DNA from: Nymphaea colorata
Taxonomy: Eukaryota > Streptophyta > Magnoliopsida > Nymphaeales > Nymphaeaceae
Reading direction: 5' to 3'
DNA length: 64,000 nucleotides
Assembly: GCF_008831285.2 (NCBI RefSeq)
Contig: NW_022204696.1
Location: 1-64,000 of the forward strand
The position numbers and the translations under genes were made by a program. Positions within the stretch are counted from its first letter, which is position 1; each line of letters opens with the position of its first letter. The notes beneath the pieces are model-generated. The model made no database searches. It was not told the origin of the DNA and saw nothing but the letters and a program-made list of their open reading frames with translations. This document shows, in pieces, positions 15,050 to 26,493 of this stretch.

Positions 15050-18000
15050 GATTTCGATCTACTAAATCATTTAATATAGATGTAACAACAAGTTAAACAC
15101 ATTCAATTAAGCATGCATGATCATATGAATCATTTAAATCTCACTTGTATTGGTACGAACGCGTGATTTCAATCCTTTAGATCGTTCACTATAGATGTAA
15201 CAACAAATTCAACTCATCGGACTAATTACACGCATTCAAAGTAATGCATAGATCCCATTTGTATCCATATGAACTTGCGATTTCAATCATTAAATCATTC
15301 ATTATAGATGTAATAACAAGTGAAATACACTAGATTAACTGTAAGGGACCAACTTAATGACCTGACTCTCATTCATTTCCAAACGAACTTCTTATTTCAA
15401 GCCACTAAGTCATTCTATACGTATGTAACAAATGGCTACGCACACTCAATTAAATATATTGATCAAATATATGTAATAACAAGTGAAAATGAATCATTTA
15501 ATCTCTCAATTAAATATATGTGATCAAATATAGTAAAACAAGTGAAACATATAGGTTACCTACAAGACACCAAATGAATCACTCAAATCTCATTCATTTC
15601 CATACAAACTATGATTTCAATATACTAAATCATTAATATAGACGTAACAACAAGTTAAGCACATTCAATTAAGTATGCGTGATCAAATGAATCACTTAAA
15701 TCTCACTCGTATGAGACAGTGATTAGTGTGCGTATGGATACAAATGAATGAGATGTAACAACATGTTCAACTTATTGAACAAACTACAAGGGATCAAACT
15801 AAACTAATCCATAGGTCTCCTTTACATCCATATAAACTTGTGAGTTTTTATCGTTTAAATCGTTGATCATAGATGTCATAACGAGTGAAACACATTAGGT
15901 TAATTATAAGACACCAAATGAATCACTCAAATCTCATTTATTTTCACACAAACTTGTGATTTGAATTCACTTAATCTAGCAATATGGATTAACAACAAGT
16001 TAAGCACATTCAATTAAGTATGTGTGATCATTTGAATCACTTAAATCGCACTTGTATTGATACGAACTTGTGATTTCAATCATTTAGATCGTGCACTATA
16101 GTTGTAACAATAAATTCAACTCATCGGACTAACTACACGCGTTTGTATCCACATGAACATGTGATTTCAATCATTTAAATCATTCATTATATATGTATTC
16201 AAACGAACTTCTGGTATCAAAGCCACTAGGTCATTCTATACGTAAGTAAGAATGGTCACGCACATTCAATTAAATACAAGTGATCAATTATATGTAATAA
16301 CAAGTGAAAATCAATCACTTAATCTCTCAATAAATATAAGTGATCAAATATATGTAATAACAAGTGAAACACATTAGGTTACTTACAAGACACCAAATGA
16401 ATCACTCCAATATCATTCATTTTCATACAAACCTATGATTTAATCTACTAAATCATTTAATATAGACGTAACAACAAGTTAACACATTCAATTACGTATG
16501 TGATAAATGAATCACTTAAATCCCACTCGTATGATACGAACTTGTGATTTCAATCCTTACAACGATCACCATAGATGTAACAACAAATTCAACTCATGAC
16601 TAACTATACGTGTCAAATATAGTGATTCAACCATTGCATCCATGATAAACTGTGATTTCAATCCATTTAAATCATTCATTATAGATGTAATAACAAGTGA
16701 AATACATTAGATAACTATAGGACCAATATAGTGACTTGACTCAGCATTCCAAACAGACTCTTTTTTCAACCACTAAGTCATTCTTACGTATGTAACAATG
16801 TTACGCACATTCAATTAAATATAAGTTATCAAAATCTTATAAGAATCATTTTCAAATGTACTGTAATAACAAGTGAAACACATTAAGTTACTGTAAGACA
16901 CCAAATGAATCACTCGAATCCATTCATTTTCATATAAACCTATGATTTAATTACTAAATCATTAATATAACGTAACAACAAGTTAAGTACATTCAATTAA
17001 TATGCGTGATCATTGAATCACTTAAATCCACTCGTATGATGTGAACTTGTGCATCGATCATATAGATGTAACAATATGTTCAACTTATCGTACAAACTAC
17101 AAAGGATCAAACTAATCATAGGTTCCTTTATATCCAATAAATTGTGAGTTTTAATTATTTAAATCATTGATCATGGATGTAATAACATGTGAAACACGTT
17201 AGGTTAACTATAAGACACAAATGAATCACTCGAATCACATTCATTTTCATACAAACTTGTGATTTCAGTTCCTTAATCAAGCAACATGGATGTAACAATA
17301 AGTTAAGCACATTAATTAGGTATGTGTGATCATTTGAATCACTTAAATGCACTTGTATTGATACGAATTGTGATTTCAATCATTTAGATCGTGCACTATA
17401 GTTGTAACAATAAATCAATCATGGATACTACAGTTGATCCACATAAATTGATTCAATAGTTAAATCATTTATATTATGTATTCAAACAACTTCTGTATCA
17501 AAGACTAGTCATTCTATACGTAAGTAAGAAATGGTCACGCACATTCAATTAAATACAAGTGATCAATATATGTAATAACAAGTGAAAAACAATCATTAAT
17601 CTCTCATAAAATAAGTGATGAATATATGTAATAACAAGTGAAACACATTAGGTTACTTACAAGACACCAAATGAATCACTCATATCATTCATTTTCATAA
17701 AACCTATGATTTATCTACTAATCATTTATAGTGTAACAACAAGTTAACACATTCAATTACATATGTAATCATTAAATCACTGTATTGAAACGTGATTCAA
17801 TCCTTTAGAATTTCGCTATAGATTAACAAAAATTCAACTATCGATAATATACTGTACAAATAAGTGACTAACATTGATCCATTAACTTGTGATTTCACTT
17901 AAATCATTCATTATAATGTAATAAATGAATACATTGTAACTATGGGACAATAATGACTTGATCATCATTCCAACAACTTCTTTAACCCATAAGTCATTCT

Positions 18001-18350
18001 ATAGTATTAACAAATACGCACATTCTTAAATATAGTATCATGTATTCAAAAATAAATAATACAAATAAGATTAAACAATGTTATAAGTGTAAAACAAATA
18101 CCATAATTATACCATGATATATACTAATTAAGTGAATATTAATCATTATTTATCATATAAACATCGATTTATCAATATTCTATACATTGTATAAACAGTA
18201 AATTGAATTTCTATCGAATCATTATAGAATACATGTGAACTATGTTAACATAAAAATAACTGATCTATTATAATAACTAAATTAAGCGAATTATCATTCA
18301 TTTATACAAACTTGTATTTGTTCTTAATAGAATGATGTAACAAAAGTTAA
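15050..18350 (+). repeat. Rearranged and deletion-eroded HOR-A segment
   Basis: The segment begins as a normal A block. From about 15530, single-base deletions accumulate. At about 16575 the sequence jumps in monomer register from A block to B block ('agatgta' shared), near 17380-17400 it returns to A block, and near 17790 it enters B block again. From about 17400 to 18350 deletions become so dense that the satellite is hard to recognise, and 18040-18340 is mostly A/T with only fragments of the anchors. The clean pattern resumes abruptly just after 18380. This could be decay or a poorly supported assembly consensus. A 71-codon reverse-strand open frame at 17164-17379 is chance. Confidence 0.8.
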
Positions 18351-20527
18351 GCACATTAATTAGTATTTGATCATTTGATCACTTAAACGCACTTGTATTG
18401 ATACGAACTTGTGATTTCAATCATTTAGATCGTGCACTATAGTTGTAACAATAAATTCAACTCATCGGACTAACTACACGCGTTTGTATCCACATGAACA
18501 TGTGATTTCAATCATTTAAATCATTCATTATATATGTATTCCAAACGAACTTCTGGTATCGAAGCCATAGGTCATTCTATACATAAGTAAGAAATGGTCA
18601 CGCACATTCAATTAAATACAAGTGATCAATTATATGTAATAACAAGTGAAAATCAATCATTTAATCTCTCAATTAAATATAATTGATGAAATATATGTAA
18701 TAATAAGTGAAACACATTAGGTTACTTACAAGAGACCAAATGAATCACTCCAATATCATTCATTTTCATACAAACCTATGATTTTAATCTACTAAATCAT
18801 TTAATATAGATGTAACAACAAGTTAAGCACATTCAATTACGTATGTGTGATAAATGAATCACATAAATCCCACTCGTATTGATACGAACTTGTGATTTCA
18901 ATTCCTTACATCGATCACCATAGATGTAAGAACTAGTTCAACTTATTGAACTAACTGCAAGGGATCAAACTAATGCATAGGTCTCCTTTATATCCATACA
19001 AACTTGTAAGTTTCAATCATTTAAATCATTGATCAAAGATGTAATAACAAGTGAAACCAATAGGTTAACTACAAGACACCAAATGAATCACTCGAATCTC
19101 ATTCATTTTCGCACAAACTTGTAATTTCAATCTACTAAATCATTTATTATAGACGTAACAACAAGTTAAACACATTCAATTAAGTATGCATGATTATATG
19201 AATCACTTAAATCTCACTCGTATTCGTACGAACATGTGATTTCAATCCTTTAGAACGTTTCCTATAGATGTAACAACAAATTCAACTCATCGGACTAACT
19301 ACACGTGTACAAATATAGTGACTTCAACCATTTGCATCCATATAAACTTGTGATTTCAACCATTTAATCATTCATTATAGATGTAATAACAAGTGAAAAA
19401 CATTAGATTAACTATAAGGGACCAATATAGTGACTTGACTCATTCATTTCCAAACGGACTTCTTTTTTCAACCACTAAGTCATTCTATACGTATGTAACA
19501 AATGGTTACGCACATTCAATTAAATATAAGTTATCAAATGTATGTAAGAACAAGTAAAATGAATACATAATCTCTCGATTAAACATAAGTGATCAAATGT
19601 ATGTAATAACAAGTGAAACACATTAAGTTACATGTAAGACACTAAATGAATCACTCGAATCCCATTCATTTTCATATAAACCTATGATTTGAATTTACTA
19701 AATCATTTAATATAAACGTAACAACAAGTTAAGTACATTCAATTAAATATGCGTGATCAATTGAATCACTTAAATCTCACTCGTATTGATGTGAACTTGT
19801 GCATCGATCAGTATAGATGTAACAATATGTTCAACTTATCGTACTTACTAGAAAGGATCAAACTAATGCAAAGGTCTCCTTTATATCCATATAAACTTGT
19901 GAGTTCTAATTATTTAAATCATTGATCATGGATGTAATAACATGTGAAACACGTTAGGTTAACTATGAGACAGCGAATGAATCACTCGAATCACATTCAT
20001 TTTCGTACAAACTTGTGATTTCAGTTCGCTTAATCAAGCAACGTGGATGTAAAAATAAGTTGAGCACATTTAATTAGGTATGTGTGATCATTTGAGTCAC
20101 TTAAATCGCACTTGTATTGATACGAACTTGTAATTTCAATCCTTTAGATCGTGCACTATAGCCGTACCAATACGAGTCAGATTTAAGTGATTCATATGAT
20201 CACGCATACTTTATTGAATGTACTTGACTTATTGTTATATCCATGTTAAATGATTTAGTAGATTGAAATCACAGGCTTGCATGAAAATGAATGAGATTTG
20301 AGTGATTCATTTGGTGCCCTATTGTTAACCTAATTTACTTGTTAAGCACATTCAATTAAATTAGAAGTGAAACACATTAGGTTAACTATATGACACCAAA
20401 TGAATCACTTGTTGAGGACATCCGTATTAAGAATCATTATAAATGTAACAACTAGTGAAACACATTAGGTAAACCATAGGACACCAAATGAATCACTCGA
20501 ATCTCATTCATTTTCATACAAACTTGT
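18351..20527 (+). repeat. HOR-A segment: partial A block plus B block
   Basis: It enters at the A-block position equivalent to about 1040 of the first copy and runs to the B-block start ('gcacaaacttgt', about 19110). The B block continues to the next A anchor at 20528, with the inverted module at about 20167-20344. The second half carries clearly more substitutions than other B blocks, and many of them read A-to-G on this strand. No gene. Confidence 0.85.
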
Positions 20528-21549
20528 GATTTCGATCTACTAAATCATTTAATATAGTTGTAACAACAAGTTAAACACATTCAATTAAGCATGCATGATC
20601 ATATTAATTATTTAAATCTCACTTGTATTGGTACGAACGCGTGATTTCAATCCTTTAGATCGTTCACTATAGATGTAACAACAAATTCAACTCATCGAAC
20701 TAATTACACGCATTCAAAGTAATGCATAGATCCCATTTGTATCCATATAAACTTGCGATTTCAATCATTCAAATCATTCATTGTAGATGTAATGACAAGT
20801 GAAATACACTAGATTAACTGTAAGGGACCAACTTAATGGCTTGACTCTCATTCATTTCCAGACGAACTTCTTATTTCAAGCTGCTAAGTCATTCTATACG
20901 TATCTAACAAACGGCTACGCACACTCAATTAAATATATTGATCAAATATATATAATAACAAGTGAAAATGAATCATTTAGTCTCTCAATTAAATATATGT
21001 GATCAAATATATGTAATAACAAGTGAAACATATTAGGTTACCTAAAAGACACCAAATGAATCACTCAAATCTCATTCATTTCCATACAAACCTATGATTT
21101 CAATATATTAAATCATTTAATATAGACGTAACAACAAGTTAAGCACATTCAATTAAGTATGCGTGATCAAATGAATCACTTAAATCTCACTCGTATCGAG
21201 ACGAGTGATTTAGTGTGCGTATGGATAGAAATGAATGAGATGTAACAACATGTTCAACTTATTGAACAAACTACAAGGGATCAAACTAAACTAATCCATA
21301 GGTCTCCTTTACATCCATATAAACTTGTGAGTTTTTATCGTTTAAATCGTTGATCATAGATGTCATAACGAGTGAAACACATTAGGTTAATTATAATAAC
21401 AAGTGAAATACATTAGATTAACTATAAGGGACCAATATAGTGACTTGACTCATTCATTTCCAAACGGACTTCTTTTTTCAACCCACTAAGTCATTCTATA
21501 CGTATGTAACAAATGGTTACGCACATTCAATTAAATATAAGTTATCAAA
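20528..21549 (+). repeat. Truncated HOR-A copy abutting the retrotransposon
   Basis: An A block runs from the anchor at 20528 to about 21395. There it jumps within 'taattataataac' into B-block sequence ('gaccaatatagtgacttgact'), which continues until it is cut at 'gttatcaaa' (21541-21549) by the retrotransposon end. In intact B blocks the phrase continues with 'tgtatgtaagaacaag'. That continuation does not appear on the far side of the element. Confidence 0.85.
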
Positions 21550-21739
21550 TGTAACACCCCAGAAGTTTAGTCCCGTATCGAAGATTGTGAGGGATCTTCA
21601 AGGACTTATAAATAGAGGCTTTAATGAGATGATTGTCCTGGTTCCTAGCCTTTTTAGGATTGGAACTGAAATCGCTAGGGGGCGGGTTGGGATCCGTCGA
21701 ACCAGGGGCCCGAGCCCGGGAGTGGGTCGGGTTGTTACT
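21550..21739 (+). repeat. Short left terminal repeat (candidate 5' LTR of a different family)
   Basis: The segment starts TGTAACACCCC and ends GTTGTTACt directly before the primer site. The ends are near-inverted (TGTAACA against TGTTAC plus a final base), as LTR ends are, and the usual final A of 'CA' appears to have become t. It is only 190 bp, and I find no similarity to the 2526-bp right LTR beyond the common TGTAA..CCCC start and a GGGTCG near the end. It contains a promoter-like module. It could be the LTR of a short-LTR, possibly non-autonomous family joined to a Tekay body, or what remains after a deletion in a different LTR. Confidence 0.6.
21569..21614 (+). promoter_or_regulatory. 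USE-like element plus TATA box in the left LTR
   Basis: The phrase 'agtcccgtatcg' (21569-21580) resembles the plant snRNA upstream sequence element, consensus RTCCCACATCG, with two mismatches. It is followed after 26 bp by TATAAATA (21607-21614). That spacing is close to what is known for RNA polymerase II snRNA genes of plants. Transcription would then start around 21640 and run into the primer site and gag. Activity is inferred from motif and spacing only. Confidence 0.5.
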
Positions 21740-21740
21740 T

Positions 21741-21752
21741 TGGTATCAGAGC
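21741..21752 (+). other. Primer binding site, initiator tRNA-Met
   Basis: TGGTATCAGAGC lies one base after the left terminal repeat. It is the usual plant retrotransposon primer site, complementary to the 3' end of initiator methionine tRNA including its CCA end. It fixes the left LTR boundary at about 21739 and the direction of the element. Confidence 0.9.
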
Positions 21753-21943
21753 ACAGTGTCTAGAGTCAATGTCCAATGTCAAGGTCGATCACAAGCAGAG
21801 GAAAGGTCATCCAAGCCTGTTAACGAATGTGTTTTTGATTTAGTGTGAATATTGAGTTTTAAAATTTTAGAGTAGCTTTAACGAATTGTTTTACTTACGA
21901 ATACAATAGTTATATTTTGTGTTCCTCCGTGTGGTGTAGTTCA
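21753..21943 (+). other. Untranslated leader of the retrotransposon
   Basis: This lies between the primer site and the gag start codon. It has no recognisable feature and is T-rich toward its end. The frame used by gag is open back to an ATG at 21917, but the ATG at 21944 is preferred because it begins the Arg/Gly-rich start typical of plant chromovirus Gag (MARTRGGSARGRGRRP). Confidence 0.6.
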
Positions 21944-22114
21944 ATGGCACGTACTAGAGGAGGAAGTGCTAGAGGCAGAGGCAGAAGACCTCGCAGCACT
22001 AGGAGTCGAAATGTGGAGACTCGTTCTACCAGAGCTGGGACACCTGTTGGAAATAATCAACAACAACAAGCGTTCATCATGAACACATTGCATATGATGA
22101 CGAGAGTGATGTAG
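21944..22114 (+). pseudogene. Gag N-terminal tail, cut off by in-frame TAG
   Basis: There are 56 codons and then TAG at 22112-22114. The product would be a short Arg/Gly-rich basic peptide followed by a Gln run, typical of the disordered start of plant Ty3/gypsy Gag. The same frame continues past the stop straight into the capsid region, so this is the first nonsense break and not a separate gene. Translation of the rest would need readthrough or reinitiation at the ATG at 22121, two codons after GGT CTG GTG begins. That possibility is inference only. Confidence 0.8.
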
Positions 22115-22120
22115 GGTCTG

Positions 22121-24475
22121 GTGCAGAATGCCTCTACAGGAGGAACTAGTTCAAACACAAACGGAACGACAATTGGTGAGGCAAGGGGAGTAACTCACCA
22201 ACAGTTTATGAGTTTGCATCCTCCGAAGTTTTATGGGAAAGGCACTACGGACGATGCCGAAGAATGGATAAAGGAAACAGAGGAGATCTTTACCACCCTG
22301 GAAGTGCCTGACAACAAGAAGGTTCGGTATGGAACCTTTATGCTAAAAGGAGATGCTAAGGAATGGTGGTGGACGCAACGTGAGGTGAAGTTCGCAAATC
22401 ATGACACAACCTGGGGAGAATTCAAGGAGGCCTTCACACATGCCTACATCCCAACCTTCACACGAGAGAAACGCATGCGAGAATTCCTGGACCTTCAACA
22501 AGGGAGTCTGAGTCTGCACGAATACATCGTCAAATTCAGACATTTGGAAAAAGATTGCCCCCATGTGTATGTTACTGATGCGGACCGAGCAAATAAGTTC
22601 GTCAGAGGACTTAAAGACGGGTTGCAGAACCAAGTAATTAGTAGTCGTCCGAGAGATCTAGACGACGCTATCGACATGGCCACACGTCTGGAGGAGGGCT
22701 GGAACAGGATGCAAGGGACAGATAGGAAGAGTGAATCTCTGCGACCCAGGTCGAGACCTGACATGTTTAAGAGAGGGCGCAGTGACAAGGGAAACCAAGG
22801 GGACAGATTCAAGAGACAGAGGCCATCAACATCCAGGGGGGACGGTGAATGCCCCAAGTGTCATCGCCAACATCCTGGTAAACCATGTTACAGAGATATC
22901 GGAGCATGTCTTTACTGTGGAGCACAAGGTCATTTTATTCGTGAGTGCCCAAAGAAGAAAGAGGCAGAGCAGAGGCGTGGTGCAACCAATCAGCCAGCAG
23001 AAAAGAAGGTACCTGGCAAAGTTTACGCAACCACGGTTGAAGAGTTGAAACCTACTGATATGATTGAAGGTACCCTTCTTGTACAATCTCATTGGGCTCA
23101 TGTTTTGTTTGATTCTGGAGCATCGCATTCTTTTGTTTCTAAGAATTTTGCTGAACTTTTAAAATTAGAGAGAAAGAATATGCCTTATCAATTGTTAGTT
23201 GCTACACCTATGGGAAACAAAGACACATGCAGAATGTATTTAGAAAATGTGAAAATAGAAATACATGAACATTTATTACCAGCACAGTTGGTGGTAATGA
23301 ACATGTTGGGGTATGACGTAATCCTAGGAATGGATTGGTTATACCATCACTACGCAACGATAGATTGTAGAAAAAAGAAGCTGAAGATTCAATTGGAGAA
23401 TGGTCAAAAGATCGAATTTAGGGTAAAAACGCCCCAAGATCAAAAAAAGCTAGTTGTCTCAGCGGTTAAGGCAAGAAAATACATGGAAAATGGGTGCACT
23501 GCATATTTGGTTAGCATGGATGCAATCGAACAGAAATTAAAACCCATTAGTGAGGTGCATACGGTGAAGGACTACGCAGACGTGTTTCCTGAAGATTTAC
23601 CCGGATTACCTCCTGTACGAGAGGTGGAGTTTGGCATCGAATTGATACCAGGAACTGCACCTATTTCTAAGGCTCCATATAGAATGGCACCAGCAGAACT
23701 AGAAGAATTAAAGAAACAGATCCAAGATTTGGCCAGCAAGGGATTCATTCGTCCAAGTGTGTCACTTTGGGGAGCACCGGTCTTGTTTGTGAAGAAAAAA
23801 GATGGGTCAATGCGGTTGTGTATTGACTATCGAATGTTGAATCAGGTTACAATCAAGAACAAATATCCATTGCCTAGAATCGAAGATTTGTTCGATCAAT
23901 TGAAGGAAGCAAAGGTGTTTTCTAAGATAGACTTAAGGTCGGGATACCATCAATTGCGAATTAAGGAAGAAGATATTCCCAAAACAGCATTTCGCACACG
24001 TTATGGGCATTATGAGTTTCGAGTGATGCCTTTTGGACTCACAAATGCCCCAGCAGCTTTTATGGATCTCATGAATCGGATATTTCACGAGTACTTAGAC
24101 CGATTCGTTATAGTATTCATTGATGATGTGCTAGTATACTCCGAGTGTGAAGCGATGGATGCGGCACATCTCGAGTTAGTGATGAGGATATTGAGAGAAA
24201 ATCAACTGTATCCCAAATATTCCAAGTGTGAGTTTTGGCTAGACAAAGTGAATTTCTTGGGACATGTAATCTCTAAGGAGGGAGTGGCAGTTGATCCGGC
24301 CAAAGTGGAAGTTGTACAACAATGGAATGCGCCAACTAATGTGTCAGAAATCAGAAGCTTTCTTGGCTTGGCAGGTTACTACAGGAAGTTCATCAAGGAC
24401 TTTTCGAAAATCGCAACCCCAATGACTAAACTGCTACGGAAAGGAGTAAAATTTACGTGGACAGAGGATTGTTAG
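22121..24475 (+). pseudogene. Gag capsid, zinc knuckle, protease and reverse transcriptase segment
   Basis: This is a 784-codon open segment. The capsid domain (Retrotransposon_gag type) spans about 22229-22702 and holds the WWW-rich helix and the FLDLQQG..L.EY motif. A degenerate first knuckle ([13 protein letters not shown], around 22850) precedes a canonical CCHC knuckle at 22907-22948 that would bind the element's RNA. The protease lies at about 23060-23342, with the DSGASHSF active-site loop at 23111 and a closing ILGMDWL. Reverse transcriptase spans about 23617-24275 with [19 protein letters not shown] and FIDDVLVYS. The segment ends at TAG (24473) just before the RNase H domain, in the conserved stretch that normally continues to the 'LKNSLTSAP' motif. 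Confidence 0.92.
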
Positions 24476-25012
24476 AAGAGTTTTCAGATGTTGAAAAATA
24501 GTTTGACTAGTGCCCCAATTCTAACACTGCCAAATGGGAGGAAAGGATTTGTGGTATATACCGATGCTTCGGGAACAGGATATGGAGCGGTGCTTATGCA
24601 AAAGGACAATGTTATAGCTTATGCCTCTAGACAACTGAAACAACACGAGAAAAACTATCCAACACATGATTTGGAATTAGGAGCTGTGGTATTTGCGCTA
24701 AAAATATGGAGACATTATCTCTATGGTGTGGAATTTGAAGTATTTTCTGACCACAAATCACTCAAATATTTGTTCTCGCAGAAGGAATTAAACCTAGGAC
24801 AAAGAAGATGGCTGGAATATCTCAAAGATTACGACTTTGAAATAAGGTATCATCTAGGAAAGGCCAATGTGGTTGCCGATGCACTTAGTAGAAAAACGAC
24901 TGCTAAAGCTAGTGGACTATTAATGCAGACATGGAATTTGGTGGAAGACTTTGAAAAATGGCATCCATTGCGCGATGATAATGGAAAGGTGAAGTGTGCA
25001 GGAATAATTTGA
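24476..25012 (+). pseudogene. RNase H segment of pol
   Basis: This is in the same frame as the segment before it and ends at TGA (25010-25012). It carries a full Ty3/gypsy-type RNase H: TDASG (D at 24563), HDLELGAV (E at 24674), [10 protein letters not shown] (D at 24749) and VADALSRK (D at 24878). The enzyme would remove the RNA strand of the RNA:DNA hybrid during reverse transcription. After the second stop the first ATG is at 24488, but independent translation of pol from there is not expected. Confidence 0.9.
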
Positions 25013-26446
25013 GATAGTTTCCTTGATGAAATCATTGAGAAACAAAAACAGAGCCCGGAATATGCGAAGTTGAAACTTGAGTGTCACAAGAAAGAAGAAA
25101 CTCCTTATTTTGAGGACGAAGATGGATCTGTGTGGTTCAATGGTAGATTGTGGGTTCCGAATGATCCTGAAGTGAAGAACAAGTTGCTGGAAGAGGCACA
25201 CAAGACAAGATACACCATACATCCAGGAAGCACAAAGATGTATCAAAATTTAAGGATAAACTTCTGGTGGCCAGGAATGAAGAAAGAGATTGCTGAGTTC
25301 GTCTCACGATGCTTGGTGTGTCAACAGGTTAAAGTGGAACATCAGAAACCAGGTGGTTTGATGCAACAAATAGAAATTCCTCAATGGAAATGGGAAGACA
25401 TCACCATGGATTTTGTAGTGGGGTTACCACGTACTCGACGACAACACGATGCTATTTGGGTAGTGGTAGACCGCCTAACTAAATCTGCACATTTTCTTCC
25501 GATCAAGATTTCACAATCACTAGAAAGTCTGGCAGATTTGTATGTTGATGAAATTGTGAGACTTCATGGAATCCCTAAATCAATAATCTCAGACAGAGAT
25601 CCAAGATTTACATCCAAGTTTTGGGGAAGGCTACAGGAAGCGTTGGTTACAAAATTGAAACTGAGTACAGCATTTCATCCGCAGACAGATGGACAGTCTG
25701 AGCGAACCATCCAGACTCTTGAAGATATGTTAAGAGCTTGTGTTTTGCAGTGGAAGGGTGAATGGGATAAACATGTGAAGTTGACTGAATTTGCCTACAA
25801 CAACAGCTATCACTCTAGCATTGGAATGGCTCCGTTTGAAGCTCTTTATGGCCGACCTTGTAGATCACCATCGTGTTGGACTGAGATAGGAGACAACAAG
25901 ATTGAGGATCCTTTAGTAATACAACATTATACTGATCAAGTCAACATGATTAGAAAGAAATTATTGGCTGCCCAAAGTCGACAAAAGAGTTATGCAGACC
26001 AACGACGAAGAGAGCTAGCTTTTGAAGCAGGAGATCATGTTTTTATCAAGATATCACCCACTAAAAGTGTTTTTCGATTCGGAAAGAAAGGAAAATTGAG
26101 TCCCAGATACATTGGTCCATTCGAGATTCTGGAAAAAGTTGGAGTGGTGGCATATCGAATTGCACTTCCACCACAATATAGTCATGTTCATCCAGTATTT
26201 CATGTGTCGATGCTAAGGAAATATGTACCCGATCCTTCGCATGTGATAGACTACGAAGAGGTTGATTTGCAAGAGGACATGACAACAGATGAAAAGCCAC
26301 TTCGGATCATAGACCGGAAGGAACATGCATTGCGAAAGAAGACCATCCCATTAGTTCAAGTGGAATGGCAACATCATGCCATCAAAGAATGTACGTGGGA
26401 ACCAGAAGAAGACATGAGAAATAGCTACCCTCAACTATTTCAATAA
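25013..26446 (+). pseudogene. Integrase and chromodomain-like tail of pol
   Basis: The frame continues after the third stop and ends at TAA (26444-26446). The HHCC zinc finger uses H at 25199 and 25220 and C at 25310 and 25319. The catalytic core has D in TMDFVVGLP (25409), D in ISDRDPRFTS (25592) and E in DGQSERTIQ (25700). A GPF/Y-type region (RYIGPFEILEKVG) and the HPVFHVSMLR motif follow. The final 50 residues contain RIIDRKEHALRKKTIPLV, a conserved Trp and a TWEPEEDM..YP end, which match the group II chromodomain-like tail of Tekay/Del elements. Such tails are proposed to steer integration to heterochromatin, in keeping with this satellite location. Confidence 0.92.
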
Positions 26447-26474
26447 GGTACGCTAAAATTTCGAGGACGAAATT

Positions 26475-26493
26475 TCTTTTTAGGGGGGGAGAA
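26475..26493 (+). other. Polypurine tract
   Basis: A T-run followed by 'taggggggga' and 'gaa' lies directly before TGTAAG of the right LTR. It is preceded by 'tcgaggacgaaatttc', a phrase usual upstream of the plus-strand primer in plant Tekay elements. It fixes the right LTR start at 26494. Confidence 0.85.

Larger units (their letters stand above)
21944..26446 (+). pseudogene. Gag-Pol polyprotein of a Tekay-type chromovirus, interrupted by three nonsense codons
   Basis: A single frame of 1500 codons plus a terminal TAA encodes the structural and enzymatic proteins that package, copy and integrate the element. Domains in order, numbered from the ATG at 21944: basic Gag tail; capsid domain at about 96-253; zinc knuckle C322-x2-C-x4-H-x4-C335; aspartic protease with DSG at 390-392; reverse transcriptase with D663 and the FIDD catalytic pair D727/D728; RNase H with D874, E911, D936 and D979; integrase zinc finger H1086/H1093/C1123/C1126; integrase core D1156, D1217, E1253 (exactly 35 residues between the last two); and a chromodomain-like tail at about 1452-1500. 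All catalytic residues are present and no frameshift is visible. Stops at codons 57 (TAG), 844 (TAG) and 1023 (TGA) split it, so it is a pseudogene. The stops fall between domains, so each domain is still legible. Confidence 0.93.

Noticed and set aside
17164-17379. 71-codon reverse-strand open frame
   Set aside because: It lies in the deletion-eroded satellite, is unique to that copy, and the missing bases create it by chance.
1-21549. CRISPR-like regular repeats
   Set aside because: Repeat and intervening sequence are all the same diverging monomer, with no unique spacers, leader or cas genes. The genome is eukaryotic.
22112-22114. Programmed readthrough of the gag TAG
   Set aside because: The stop lies near the Gag N-terminus, not at a gag/pol border, and two further stops occur later. 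Decay is the simpler reading.
22343-23128. Open frames antisense or out of frame within gag-pol
   Set aside because: They are shadows of the real frame, which carries all recognisable domains.
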